This document shows, piece by piece, positions 18,739-27,471 of a stretch of DNA of 64,000 nt; positions within the stretch are counted from its first letter, which is position 1; every line of letters begins with the position of its first letter. The notes under the pieces are model-generated. The model made no database searches. It had not been told where the DNA came from and saw only the letters and a program-made list of their open reading frames with translations. Source of the DNA: Salinimicrobium catena (lineage in GTDB: Bacteria > Bacteroidota > Bacteroidia > Flavobacteriales > Flavobacteriaceae); the NCBI RefSeq assembly GCF_900102915.1, contig NZ_FNGG01000001.1, positions 558,001 to 622,000 on the forward strand, in the 5' to 3' direction. A program made the position numbers and the translations under genes.

Positions 18739-21465
18739 TTAAAAATTCTTAATGAAGTAGTTCGAAAGGTTTTCCTCACTGTCCAGTTTCAATTTTTTTC
18801 GCAACCTGTAACGATGCACTTCCACCCCTCTTACAGATTTTCCCATTAAGGGAGCGATCTCCTTGGATGTGAGGTTCATTTTGAGATATGAACACAGCTT
18901 GATGTCTTTACCTGTGAGATTGGGAAATCTTTCTAAAAGGTCTTTGGAAAAATCTTCATGAACCTCTTTGAAATTCGTTTCGAACACCTGCCATTCATCC
19001 TTGCTTTTAATGGCTTTGTTGATCTTGGTCATGATATGCTTAAGCCTGTACTGATTGGAAAATTTATCCTTGTCTTTGTTTAGTTCCCCCTGAATGTCCA
19101 TTAGCACTTCATTCTTCTTCGCAGCCATCATGGTGGTGTTGGCGAGTTCCTTCCGCTTAAGCATTATCTCATCCTCAAGCCGCTTTCTTTCCAGGCGTTC
19201 TATTCTTTCCTGATGTTCTTTTTCAAGTTTTTGCTCAAGGAATTCACGGTGTTTTTGGAGTTTTCGCTTGTTCATAAGGTAAATAATCCCTGTTATTCCC
19301 AGCAGCAGGATGATGTAAACGAACTTCATTGGCAAAGATAGATACCAGGGAGCTTCCACGACAAAATCCAGAGTGGTTACGGCCGATGATATTCCCTGGG
19401 GACTTAATGCAAAAAGACGCAACTGATATCCGCCCTGAGATAGATTTTGAAAAATTATGCTTCCATTATTTATTGTTCCCTCCAGGTTTTCATCTCCCTT
19501 AAGCTGATAATGCAATTGACCGTTCGCTCCCGGCAGTCCTGCAAGAATGGTTAATTTTCTGCCATTTTCAAAAGGTATGGTGGGTACAGTGCTGAGGTCG
19601 TAACGCTCCTCTTTTCCTATTAAACCCTTGACGATGGGTGCAGCTATCTGCTCATTTTTACGGAAGGATATCATTTCCTGCAGATCGATCTGTGCAAAAC
19701 CATCTTTTAAAGTAAGATAATAGAGGGAATCGGCTGCTTTTACGATCTTTTCATTGTCAATTACAGTTCTATGGTCTAATTCTTCAAATCCAATTTTGAG
19801 CCTGGTATTTCTGAAATTCGTGAACAGCAGTGAATTGTCGTTCTTATTTGAGAACCAGTAACCATTTTCGTCCTCCAAAAGCAGCTCATGATTTTCAAAT
19901 TCTTCCAGTTCAGGGAAACGCTCCAGTCTATCTTTGAATTTGTTGTAGCGGTACCATTTTTGGTTCTTTAGAATGGCTATCTGCTTATTTATGCTAAAGA
20001 TCTTTGGCCGGTGGCCAACTTCCTCTTCTGCGCCAATTCTTGTCACAAAAGTGGCTTCAGAATATTCCTGATTCAAGCCAATTCTGTAAATACCCTCATT
20101 GGCGTGCTCAGCCCATAAAGTATGGGGATCCTCAAAAAGCAGTTTTTTCACAGGAAACCGTACCCTTTCAAGATTTACCAGGCTATCTTCTGAAGGTTCA
20201 TATATACTGATGCCGGTGTAATTCCCGATCAAGTACTTATTCTTAATGGCAGATTTCAGGATCTGAAAACTTCCGGTACGACTGTCAATAGGTACCATCT
20301 GTCCATCCTTGATCCTGAAGGTTCCGGAATTATGATTGCTGTACAACTGGTTGTCCAGGATTTCAAGGTTCCAGGAATGTCCCTGTGCTCCCTTAACCAG
20401 ATCTACCGTATGATCCTGAATTTGATATACACCGGTGTTACTGGCAGCATATAGTTTTTGATGGTAGCGTGCCAGATCATAAACAGCACCAAGTTCGCCG
20501 GTATGATCTGTATAGAAACGAATGGAGGAGTTAAGATGTAGTTCATCAATACCATCATCGAGCGCCAGCCACAGCTTTCCGTTCACAGAGGTCATTCCCA
20601 ATACCGTATTGTTCTGCAGGCCGTTCTCCCGGTTGTATGTAGAAGTTTTTCCGGTCTCCATTTCATGATGCAGTACCCCATTTCTTACTGTTGCCAGTAA
20701 TAGCTGTTTATCGCCCACTTTCAAAATGTGGTTGAACTCGTGTTCAGCAAGTTGAATGTTGAGTTCTGTATGTGGGTAGGTATTACATTTTCCGTTTTTG
20801 TAGATGAAAAGCTGGTCTCTGGTGCCAATGAGGATCTCATTGCCGTCAACCTCCAGGTCCAGGACCCGTTTCCCGTTCAGCATTTCCTGGTTTTCAATCG
20901 GCTCCAAGGTACCGTCCTGCTCCAGGTAGAAAAGGCCTTTTTTAGAAACCGCTATCAGCAAGCGGTCCTTATATACCGTCATTTTGTTGACTCCAACGTT
21001 CTTGACTACCTCAATTTTTTCGTTCTCATATTTATAGATGGCGCCAAAAGACCTGAAATAAATGGCATTTTTGAAAGCCAGGATCTCCCAGAATTCTTCA
21101 CTTTCCAGCGGATCTTTAAGAAGGGACATGAGGGAAGTGTAATTCATTTCCCCTTTTTCGTTCCTTTTCCAATACCCGAATTCCTGGTAAGACCCGGTAT
21201 AGATTCTGCCTTGGTGTGGAAGGACAGACCGAATTACGGCTCCGTTCTTGAGCGGAAAAAGTTCCCACCGTTGTCCGTCGTAGCTTAGCAATCCCTGGTT
21301 ATTTGCAGCGTAAATGATCCCCTGGTCATCACTGGAAATCGCCCAATTCTGACTTGCTCCTTCATACTCCACAGAGGAATGGTTTTGTATAGGCGGGGTT
21401 AATTGCTGATCTGGGGCGGTAAAAAATATAAAAGTCAGAATTACTGACAGATACAGATGCTTCAT
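18739..21465 (-). CDS. Membrane-spanning PUL regulator: propeller, Y_Y_Y, TM, coiled coil, LuxR-type HTH
   Basis: This 908-residue one-component regulator has a signal peptide or first anchor (about 1-18), then two-component-regulator-type propeller repeats (GIIYAANNQGLLSYDGQRWE, GKLWLALDDGIDELHL) up to about residue 620. A Y_Y_Y-like domain ends LDFVVEAPWYLSLP, a transmembrane helix spans about 714-733, and a highly charged coiled coil covers about 736-800. The C-terminal HTH has NLTGKDIKLCSYLKMNLTSKEIAPLMG and VEVHRYRLRKKL (LuxR/GerE-like). No histidine-kinase or receiver domain is present, so a periplasmic sugar signal would pass directly through the membrane to DNA binding. This architecture is common beside flavobacterial PULs. 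It probably controls susC downstream and perhaps the divergent sulfatase. Confidence 0.88.
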   Translation of the reverse strand: MKHLYLSVILTFIFFTAPDQQLTPPIQNHSSVEYEGASQNWAISSDDQGIIYAANNQGLLSYDGQRWELFPLKNGAVIRSVLPHQGRIYTGSYQEFGYWKRNEKGEMNYTSLMSLLKDPLESEEFWEILAFKNAIYFRSFGAIYKYENEKIEVVKNVGVNKMTVYKDRLLIAVSKKGLFYLEQDGTLEPIENQEMLNGKRVLDLEVDGNEILIGTRDQLFIYKNGKCNTYPHTELNIQLAEHEFNHILKVGDKQLLLATVRNGVLHHEMETGKTSTYNRENGLQNNTVLGMTSVNGKLWLALDDGIDELHLNSSIRFYTDHTGELGAVYDLARYHQKLYAASNTGVYQIQDHTVDLVKGAQGHSWNLEILDNQLYSNHNSGTFRIKDGQMVPIDSRTGSFQILKSAIKNKYLIGNYTGISIYEPSEDSLVNLERVRFPVKKLLFEDPHTLWAEHANEGIYRIGLNQEYSEATFVTRIGAEEEVGHRPKIFSINKQIAILKNQKWYRYNKFKDRLERFPELEEFENHELLLEDENGYWFSNKNDNSLLFTNFRNTRLKIGFEELDHRTVIDNEKIVKAADSLYYLTLKDGFAQIDLQEMISFRKNEQIAAPIVKGLIGKEERYDLSTVPTIPFENGRKLTILAGLPGANGQLHYQLKGDENLEGTINNGSIIFQNLSQGGYQLRLFALSPQGISSAVTTLDFVVEAPWYLSLPMKFVYIILLLGITGIIYLMNKRKLQKHREFLEQKLEKEHQERIERLERKRLEDEIMLKRKELANTTMMAAKKNEVLMDIQGELNKDKDKFSNQYRLKHIMTKINKAIKSKDEWQVFETNFKEVHEDFSKDLLERFPNLTGKDIKLCSYLKMNLTSKEIAPLMGKSVRGVEVHRYRLRKKLKLDSEENLSNYFIKNF

Positions 21466-21569
21466 TCTGTTCCTAAATTACTTTTGAGCAGTTTTTGTTT
21501 GGGTAAGTTAGGCCGTAAAAATAGGGAAAATTTCCTAGTTTTACCTGAACATTCATTTTTCAAATTATT

Positions 21570-23270
21570 GTGACCATGATCGTACGGCAAAAGACCCTAA
21601 AAAACCTGCTTTTTGCGCTACCACTTTTAGCAATGAGTTTTTCCTGCAAGACCGAACCGCAAAAAGAAGAAGTTAAGGAGGCAAAACGTCCCAACATCGT
21701 CTTCATCATGACCGATGATCATGCTGCCCAGGCAATCAGCGCGTACGGACACCCGGTGAGTCAGCTGGCGCCTACACCTAATATTGACCGAATCGCTCAA
21801 AAGGGTGCAAGGTTCATCAATAATTTCTGTACCAATTCGATATGCGGGCCCAGCCGAGCAGTAATCCTTACCGGAAAGCACAGCCATATCAACGGCTTCA
21901 GGATGAACGGGGAAGTCTTCGACGGGAGTCAGCCCACTCTTCCGAAGTTTTTAAAAGAAGCCGGTTACCAAACGGCTCTCTTCGGAAAATGGCACCTTCA
22001 CGGGCAGCCTGAAGGTTTTGATGACTGGCACGTGCTGGTAGATCAGGGGAATTATTACAATCCCGATTTCATGACCGAAACAGATACTTCCAGGATAGAA
22101 GGTTACGCTACAGATATAATTACGGAAATGGGATTAGACTGGCTTAAGAAAAATAAGAGTTCAGAAAAGCCATTTTTGCTGATGGTTCAGCACAAGGCGC
22201 CGCACAGGAACTGGATGCCGGCACCGCGACATTTGAACCTGTATGATTCTGTTACCTTTCCTTTACCTAAAACCTATTTTTCTGACCATGAGGGACAGGT
22301 CGCAGCACAACAGCAGTTGCAGACAATTTACGAGGACATGTATGAAGGTCATGATCTTAAGATGAGTATAGAAAAAGGAAGTGATTCTCTAAGGCATAAT
22401 CCCTGGAAAACCGATTTTGAAAGGATGACCAAAGCTCAAAGGGATATCTGGAATAAAGCATATCGCCCAAAAAACGACGCTTTTCATGAAGCAAACCTAA
22501 CAGGAAAAGCGCTTGCCGAGTGGAAAGGACAGCGTTACCTGAGAGATTATTTGGCAACTGTGGCTTCTGTAGATGAAGGAGTGGGGAAGATCCTTGACTA
22601 CCTGGAAGAGGAGGGACTGGATGAGAACACCATTATAGTGTATACCACAGATCAGGGCTTTTATCTTGGTGAAAAAGGCTTTTTTGACAAGCGTTTCATG
22701 TATGAGGAATCGCTGGCTATGCCGCTCCTCGTGCAATACCCAAAAGAGATCGAACCCGGTACAGAGATCAATGCTCTTACTCAGAACCTTGATTTTGCGC
22801 CTACCTTCCTGGATTTTGCCGGGGTAGAGATCCCTTCAGAAATGCAGGGGAAATCTTTAAGACCATTGTTCAATAATGCGATTGCTGATGAAGATTTTAG
22901 GAATGCGGTCTATTACCATTATTATGATTTTCCCGCCTTCCACATGGTTAAAAGACATTACGGTGTAAGAACTGAACGATATAAGCTGATGCATTTTTAC
23001 GATGACATTGACGAATGGGAGCTGTACGACCTGCAGGCTGATCCTTTGGAGGAGAATAACCTTTATAATTCCAAAGAATATGCAGAAGTGCAGAAGCAAT
23101 TGCATCAGACTCTTGACTCTCTTCAGCAGCAATACCGGGTAACCGAAAAAGAATTTGAGCAGAACCCTCCTGAAAAGGTAAGGAAGGCTTACCGGGTCTT
23201 CGCAAAACTGGCGGGTGAAGATCCTGAGCACTATCCCGATGGGGACCACCAGGGAGATATGGACCAGTAA
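21570..23270 (+). CDS. S1-family sulfatase lipoprotein
   Basis: This roughly 566-residue sulfatase has a lipobox at AMSFSC (Cys26 from the GTG start). The metal-binding N-terminus is NIVFIMTDDHAAQAIS, the formylglycine signature is C-G-P-S-R (Cys92), and KWHLHGQPEGFDDW, TTDQGFYLGEKG and the C-terminal ELYDLQADPLEENNL are typical of S1 family sulfatases acting on glycans. Translation may begin at GTG 21570 or at ATG 21576; both give the same signal peptide core. It diverges from the regulator across about 104 bp and converges on the channel gene. It is distinct from the sulfatase at 391-2022, so two sulfate positions or two sugars may be attacked. Confidence 0.92.
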   Translation: MTMIVRQKTLKNLLFALPLLAMSFSCKTEPQKEEVKEAKRPNIVFIMTDDHAAQAISAYGHPVSQLAPTPNIDRIAQKGARFINNFCTNSICGPSRAVILTGKHSHINGFRMNGEVFDGSQPTLPKFLKEAGYQTALFGKWHLHGQPEGFDDWHVLVDQGNYYNPDFMTETDTSRIEGYATDIITEMGLDWLKKNKSSEKPFLLMVQHKAPHRNWMPAPRHLNLYDSVTFPLPKTYFSDHEGQVAAQQQLQTIYEDMYEGHDLKMSIEKGSDSLRHNPWKTDFERMTKAQRDIWNKAYRPKNDAFHEANLTGKALAEWKGQRYLRDYLATVASVDEGVGKILDYLEEEGLDENTIIVYTTDQGFYLGEKGFFDKRFMYEESLAMPLLVQYPKEIEPGTEINALTQNLDFAPTFLDFAGVEIPSEMQGKSLRPLFNNAIADEDFRNAVYYHYYDFPAFHMVKRHYGVRTERYKLMHFYDDIDEWELYDLQADPLEENNLYNSKEYAEVQKQLHQTLDSLQQQYRVTEKEFEQNPPEKVRKAYRVFAKLAGEDPEHYPDGDHQGDMDQ

Positions 23271-23283
23271 ACTATTATACAGC

Positions 23284-24345
23284 TTATTTGTAATCCTTGA
23301 TAAGGGTATTCCATTCCATTGATTTTAACGTGCCTACCAGGAGGGGATCGATCTTTTTGATGAGTGTCGATCCTTTAGGAAAACTATAGCTGAAATAATC
23401 TTTTTTAAGGGTTTTTGGCAGAACCTCCAGCTCATCTTCCAGCTCTTTCTGTTCTATGAGATAGTTAAGGATAGGCTGGTCGTAAACCAGGAGATTTGTT
23501 TGCTTATTCAGTAACAGGTCAATGCCTTCCTCAGCATTAAGAACATTTTGCGACTCTACATTATATTGTTCTAGCAGTTCCAGGGAGCTGGAACTTTTCA
23601 CTGTGGCAACATCAAACCTTCCGAGATCTTCGATCGAGGTGATCTCATCCTGGATGTTCTGCACGGTAAGCGAAGAAGCGATACCTGCAGTGAGACTGGA
23701 GATCATGATGATGGCAAGGAACATCCAGATCAGGCCAATGAACCGGCCGCCAAAGGTGCGGGGAGATTTATCTCCATAGCCCACAGTGGTCATGGTAACC
23801 GCACTCCACCAGAATCCCTGCAGAATCCCCCGGGGACCCTCTCCAAATTCTTCCTTGTTAACTTTGCGTTCAAAGATCCATACCAAAAATCCGAAAAGGA
23901 AGATTACCCCTACAAGAATAAGAATGGCGGAAATAAAGTTCCAGCTGAGCATATTGGAGAGATAGCCCCAGACTTTTGAGCCGCTTCTTCGGGCTATTGC
24001 CGTGTGGGAAATGAAGTAAGGCTGCGAGAAATCCATTCGCTTCATTCTTTGATCGGTCACTGTAATAGGGTTTATACTGAAGTCAACATCCCCGTTTTCC
24101 ACCGCCGTTAAAAGCGAATTGAGGTCCGGATAGACTTTGTATTCGAACTCGCTTTCCAGCTCCCGGTTCACCAGCACCCAGGAGGAAATACTAAGGCCTT
24201 TCAACCGGCCGTTCTCCTGCATAACAAATGGCGGGGCTTCGGTCAGGCCGATCATCAGTTTTTCAGAAAAGGTTTGGGTGCTGTCCTGTGCAATTCCAGA
24301 GAGATTGAAGAGCAGAAAGCACAAAAGGGGGAAGATAGATCTCAT
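23284..24345 (-). CDS. GluR0-like ligand-gated potassium channel
   Basis: This 353-residue protein has a signal peptide (ending SGIAQ) and a periplasmic binding-protein lobe S1 (about 25-120, with MIGLTEAPPFV and DVDFSINPITVTDQRMKRMDFS). The pore module follows: M1 (about 136-158), a P-loop with the exact potassium filter TVGYGD (187-192), and a second membrane helix (about 200-222). Lobe S2 then closes the binding domain (about 228-350, with EDLGRFDVATVKSSSSLELL). The S1-M1-P-M2-S2 order is that of prokaryotic ionotropic glutamate receptors such as GluR0. A periplasmic amino acid or similar ligand would gate potassium flux. A TAGGTTTG promoter element lies at 24368-24375 on the minus strand. 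Confidence 0.9.
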   Translation of the reverse strand: MRSIFPLLCFLLFNLSGIAQDSTQTFSEKLMIGLTEAPPFVMQENGRLKGLSISSWVLVNRELESEFEYKVYPDLNSLLTAVENGDVDFSINPITVTDQRMKRMDFSQPYFISHTAIARRSGSKVWGYLSNMLSWNFISAILILVGVIFLFGFLVWIFERKVNKEEFGEGPRGILQGFWWSAVTMTTVGYGDKSPRTFGGRFIGLIWMFLAIIMISSLTAGIASSLTVQNIQDEITSIEDLGRFDVATVKSSSSLELLEQYNVESQNVLNAEEGIDLLLNKQTNLLVYDQPILNYLIEQKELEDELEVLPKTLKKDYFSYSFPKGSTLIKKIDPLLVGTLKSMEWNTLIKDYK

Positions 24346-24461
24346 ATTTTAACAAATAAATGGTGTTCAAACCTACAAATTTGTATGGAACTGAGTGATG
24401 CTAATTCTAAATTCACTTATAACTTATTGAGTAATATGTAGAAAAGGAATTTTTTATTTTA

Positions 24462-24469
24462 TATTTTTG
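24462..24469 (+). promoter_or_regulatory. TAnnTTTG -7 element
   Basis: TATTTTTG fits the Bacteroidota -7 consensus and precedes the first small PI(D/N)-tail gene with a leader of about 75 nt. Confidence 0.45.
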
Positions 24470-24550
24470 GAGATTAGAGTACAGCAGAAAATAAAGCGAT
24501 GATCAGTTTTTTCTCCCTATCTTTTCATCCATAGAGGTTGCTTCGGAACT

Positions 24551-24811
24551 ATGAAGAAATTACTTTACATTCTTTTGTTTGCAACATTTAGTTTGGGAGT
24601 TTATGCTTTCCCGGTACAAAATCCTCCTGAGCCACAAACAAAATCTCACGATAACGGGGTGCGGGGTCCTTGCGGACAACCGGACCAGGGTCGTGGTGTT
24701 CCTCCTCCTGTGGGTTTATGCCTTCCTATTAATGACTACCTCTTTCCTCTCCTGATCGCCGGTATTATATTAGGTGCTTACCAGGTAAGAAAGGTGAGCA
24801 GACCTAATTGA
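24551..24811 (+). CDS. Small secreted protein with Pro-rich PINDYL-TM-basic tail
   Basis: This 86-residue protein has a signal peptide (MKKLLYILLFATFSLGVYA), a short polar middle with two Cys, then PPPVGLCLPINDYL, a hydrophobic helix (FPLLIAGIILGAY) and a basic end (QVRKVSRPN). The same motif-helix-basic order occurs in the next gene. It resembles the C-terminal sorting tails (PEP-CTERM/PID-CTERM style) seen in Bacteroidota. The protein is so short that almost nothing remains but the two targeting signals, so its function is unknown. It could instead be a simple bitopic membrane peptide. Confidence 0.75.
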   Translation: MKKLLYILLFATFSLGVYAFPVQNPPEPQTKSHDNGVRGPCGQPDQGRGVPPPVGLCLPINDYLFPLLIAGIILGAYQVRKVSRPN

Positions 24812-24926
24812 CGGTCTTGAATGAGTTTAAATATATAAGTCTGTTTTATCGATGAAATACACAAAAAATCGTTAAAATACATTTTTAACTTTTTTGTCTC
24901 ACAGTTTTGCCATACTTTTCCGACAT

Positions 24927-25133
24927 ATGGTGAAGCTGAGAAATTTTGTGTTAGTGACTCTCCTGCTGCTGTTTAGCGTGGAAGGTTACTGTGCTGATCC
25001 GCCGGCGCCAACTTCGGCCGCTGTACCACCACCTCCGGGTCTGCCGCTGCCCATAGACGATTACCTGCCGCTGTTGCTCTTGGCCGGTATGATCTACGGG
25101 GCTGTGAAGATCCCTAGGTTGAAGAAAAATTAA
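24927..25133 (+). CDS. Small secreted protein with Pro-rich PIDDYL-TM-basic tail (paralogue)
   Basis: This roughly 68-residue protein starts at ATG 24927; an in-frame TTG 11 codons upstream is less likely because the ATG opens a clean signal peptide (MVKLRNFVLVTLLLLFSVEG). The mature part is DPPAPTSAAVPPPPGLPLPIDDYLPLL, then a hydrophobic helix and KIPRLKKN. It shares GL.LPI(D/N)DYL and the TM-basic end with the preceding gene, so the two are tandem paralogues separated by 115 bp. The stop overlaps the convergent ribE stop by 4 bp. No enzymatic domain is visible; a sorting or anchor peptide is inferred. Confidence 0.7.
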   Translation: MVKLRNFVLVTLLLLFSVEGYCADPPAPTSAAVPPPPGLPLPIDDYLPLLLLAGMIYGAVKIPRLKKN

Positions 25134-25723
25134 AGACGGTTGATCTCGGCGAGCCGTTTGATGTATTTTCCTACAACATCGAACTCCAGATTGACTTTGC
25201 TTCCTACTTTAAAGTATTTGAAGGTGGTGTGGTCATAAGTATAAGGTATGATGGCTACACTGAATTCGCTCTTTTTTGAATTCACCACCGTCAGGCTCAC
25301 TCCGTTTATGGTAATAGACCCTTTTTCAATGGTGATATTCTGAAGCGAAGGATCATATTCAAAAGTGAACTGCCAGCTCCCTTCGTTTTTCTGGATTTCA
25401 GTGCAAATAGCAGTTTGATCCACATGGCCCTGCACAATGTGGCCATCTAACCGGTCACCCAGTTTCATTCCCCGCTCCAGATTAACCTTGTCACCTTCTT
25501 TAAGATCCCCAAGATTGGTCTTTTGCAGCGTCTCCTTTATAGCGGTTACTGTATATGTATTATCTTCGATCTCGACTACGGTTAGGCACACCCCGTTATG
25601 AGCCACGCTTTGGTCTATTTTTAGCTCGGGCACCATTGCCGCTTTCACCTTTAGGTTGAGATTATCTCCATTGGGTGTGAGTTCCTTGATTTCTCCCAGT
25701 TCTTCTATGATGCCTGTAAACAT
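25130..25723 (-). CDS. ribE: Riboflavin synthase, alpha subunit
   Basis: This 197-residue enzyme converts two 6,7-dimethyl-8-ribityllumazines to riboflavin plus the pyrimidine precursor. The N-terminus MFTGIIEELGEI, the repeated barrel halves with VAHNGVCLTVVEI and GSITINGVSLTVV, and GDRLDGHIVQGHVDQ are diagnostic; length matches the family (about 200). It acts in the cytosol. No FMN-riboswitch-like leader is seen in the 60 bp upstream, and the gene is not in a rib operon here. It is divergent to pdxA across a short gap. Confidence 0.96.
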   Translation of the reverse strand: MFTGIIEELGEIKELTPNGDNLNLKVKAAMVPELKIDQSVAHNGVCLTVVEIEDNTYTVTAIKETLQKTNLGDLKEGDKVNLERGMKLGDRLDGHIVQGHVDQTAICTEIQKNEGSWQFTFEYDPSLQNITIEKGSITINGVSLTVVNSKKSEFSVAIIPYTYDHTTFKYFKVGSKVNLEFDVVGKYIKRLAEINRL

Positions 25724-25739
25724 TTTACTATATATTGGT

Positions 25740-25747
25740 TACCTTTG
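25740..25747 (+). promoter_or_regulatory. pdxA -7 element
   Basis: TACCTTTG matches TAnnTTTG, 35 bp upstream of the chosen pdxA ATG at 25783. This supports that start over an in-frame GTG/TTG-type start further upstream. Confidence 0.55.
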
Positions 25748-25782
25748 CGGAGATAAAATTAAAACAAAAACGGGGAACCCTT

Positions 25783-26829
25783 ATGAAGTCAGCTGAAAAT
25801 ATAAAAGTGGGAATCAGTATTGGAGATCTCAACGGGATTGGGAGCGAGATCGTACTGAAAACTTTTGAGGATAACAGGATGCTCGATTTTTGTACTCCGG
25901 TGATCTTTGCCTCAGCCAAAACCATTAGCTTCTTAAAGAAAAAGTACAAGATGGAGATCAGCTTTCAGGGGGTTGATGATGCTTCGCAGGCCATTGACGG
26001 AAAGATCAATGTGGTGACGGTATGGAAGGAAAATCCCTCCATCAATTTCGGCGAAGAGGATAAAAAAATAGGTCAGTTTGCCTTCAGGTCTTTAGAGGCG
26101 GCCACTAAGGCTCTTAAAGAGAGGAGTATCGATGTATTGGTGACCGCTCCTATAAATAAGCACACCATTCAAAGCGAGGATTTTAAATTTCCGGGGCATA
26201 CAGATTATCTTGCCCAAGAGCTGAACGGAGAAAGCCTCATGTTCATGGTAACAGATGAGCTTAAGGTGGGACTGCTTACAGATCATGTGGCCGTGAAAGA
26301 CGTTGCGGCTGCAATCACCCCTCAATTAATAGAGAGCAAGCTCAATATTATTTCCAAGACCCTTCAGCAGGATTTCAGGATTTCCAAGCCAAAGATCGCG
26401 GTATTGGGGATCAATCCGCATAGCGGGGACAGCGGGGTAATAGGTAAAGAAGATGAAGAGGTGATGAAACCTACGCTTGAAAAAATGAGGAACAACGGGA
26501 AGCTTGTTTTTGGTCCTTATTCGGCAGACAGTTTTTTTGGGAGCGGGAACTACAAGAACTTTGATGCCGTAGTCGCCGCTTATCACGACCAGGGATTAAT
26601 TCCTTTTAAAACTCTTTCCTTTGGAAAAGGCGTCAACTTTACCGCCGGTCTTGACAAAGTAAGAACCTCTCCAGATCATGGTACCGCTTACGAAATTGCC
26701 GGAAAGAACCAGGCAGACCACAATTCTTTCAAAGAAGCTGTCTTTAAGGCAATTGACATCTTTAGGAACAGAAAGGAATATATGGAACTTACCAGCAACG
26801 TCCTTAAAAAGCAGGGAAAAAAGATATAA
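25783..26829 (+). CDS. pdxA: 4-hydroxythreonine-4-phosphate dehydrogenase
   Basis: This roughly 348-residue NAD-dependent enzyme of pyridoxal-5'-phosphate synthesis (DXP-dependent route) oxidises 4-phosphohydroxythreonine. The N-terminus KVGISIGDLNGIGSEIVLK, the metal-binding region with TAPINKHTIQ and FPGHTDYLAQ, TDHVAVKDV, and the YHDQGLIPFKTL plus RTSPDHGTAYEIAG motifs identify PdxA. The ATG at 25783 is preferred because the -7 promoter element lies just upstream of it. The gene stands alone before the fatty-acid cluster. Confidence 0.96.
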   Translation: MKSAENIKVGISIGDLNGIGSEIVLKTFEDNRMLDFCTPVIFASAKTISFLKKKYKMEISFQGVDDASQAIDGKINVVTVWKENPSINFGEEDKKIGQFAFRSLEAATKALKERSIDVLVTAPINKHTIQSEDFKFPGHTDYLAQELNGESLMFMVTDELKVGLLTDHVAVKDVAAAITPQLIESKLNIISKTLQQDFRISKPKIAVLGINPHSGDSGVIGKEDEEVMKPTLEKMRNNGKLVFGPYSADSFFGSGNYKNFDAVVAAYHDQGLIPFKTLSFGKGVNFTAGLDKVRTSPDHGTAYEIAGKNQADHNSFKEAVFKAIDIFRNRKEYMELTSNVLKKQGKKI

Positions 26830-26852
26830 ACAAAATTTTGTTTATAAAGAAG

Positions 26853-26880
26853 TTGCAGTTCATTAATTTTTATATCTTTG
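26853..26880 (+). promoter_or_regulatory. Promoter of the DUF177-rpmF operon
   Basis: TTG at 26853-26855 and TATCTTTG at 26873-26880 are separated by 17 bp. This fits the Bacteroidota -33/-7 pattern and lies 46 bp before the DUF177 start. Confidence 0.6.
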
Positions 26881-26925
26881 CACCCGCCTTATCCTGAGGG
26901 GTAAGCACTCGAAACTGATGATGAA

Positions 26926-27462
26926 ATGAGGAAATTAAAGGAGTTTACGATCCCTTTTGTGGGACTAAAACTAGGGAAGCACCGGTTTGAGTACGAGATT
27001 GACAACAAGTTCTTTGAACATTTTGAATATGATGAATTTAATAGTGCAGATGTCAAGGTAGACCTTCTTTTGGAGAAGAAGACCACCATGATGGAGCTTA
27101 CTTTTAAAGCATCGGGAACGGTAAACCTTTATTGTGACCTTACCAATGAACCTTATGACCAGCCAATTGAAAGCGAATTGTTCCTGGTGATCAAGTTCGG
27201 GGAAGAGTACAATGATGATAATGAAGACCTTCTTATACTGCCGCATGGCGAATTTGAGGTGAATGTTCAGCAATATATATATGAACTAATTGTGTTATCC
27301 GTTCCGTCAAAAAGGGTTCACCCGGGAGTTTTGGACGGAAGTTTGCAGTCTGAAGTACTGGATAAACTGGAAGAATTGAGTCCGGGAGAAAAGGAAACAA
27401 AAGAAGAGGAGGAGATAGATCCTCGTTGGAACAAATTGAAAAATTTATTAAACGATAAATAA
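26926..27462 (+). CDS. DUF177 (YceD-family) protein
   Basis: This 178-residue protein of the DUF177/YceD family is nearly always encoded just before rpmF; in other bacteria the family is linked to 23S rRNA maturation. Family features include FVGLKLGKHRFEYEID, a central VNLYCDLTNEPYDQPIE that keeps one Cys of the usual Cys pattern, and the acidic NEDLLILPHGEFEVNVQQYIYE followed by LSVPSKRVHP. The C-terminus is Glu-rich and ends RWNKLKNLLNDK. The 9-bp spacing to rpmF supports co-transcription and a role in ribosome assembly. The role is inferred from family and position. Confidence 0.9.
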   Translation: MRKLKEFTIPFVGLKLGKHRFEYEIDNKFFEHFEYDEFNSADVKVDLLLEKKTTMMELTFKASGTVNLYCDLTNEPYDQPIESELFLVIKFGEEYNDDNEDLLILPHGEFEVNVQQYIYELIVLSVPSKRVHPGVLDGSLQSEVLDKLEELSPGEKETKEEEEIDPRWNKLKNLLNDK

Positions 27463-27471
27463 TACGCAGCC

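Noticed and set aside
20728-21288. Open frame of 186 codons antisense to the PUL regulator
   Set aside because: It lies fully inside the regulator gene, shows no domain, signal or promoter, and its composition follows the sense gene.
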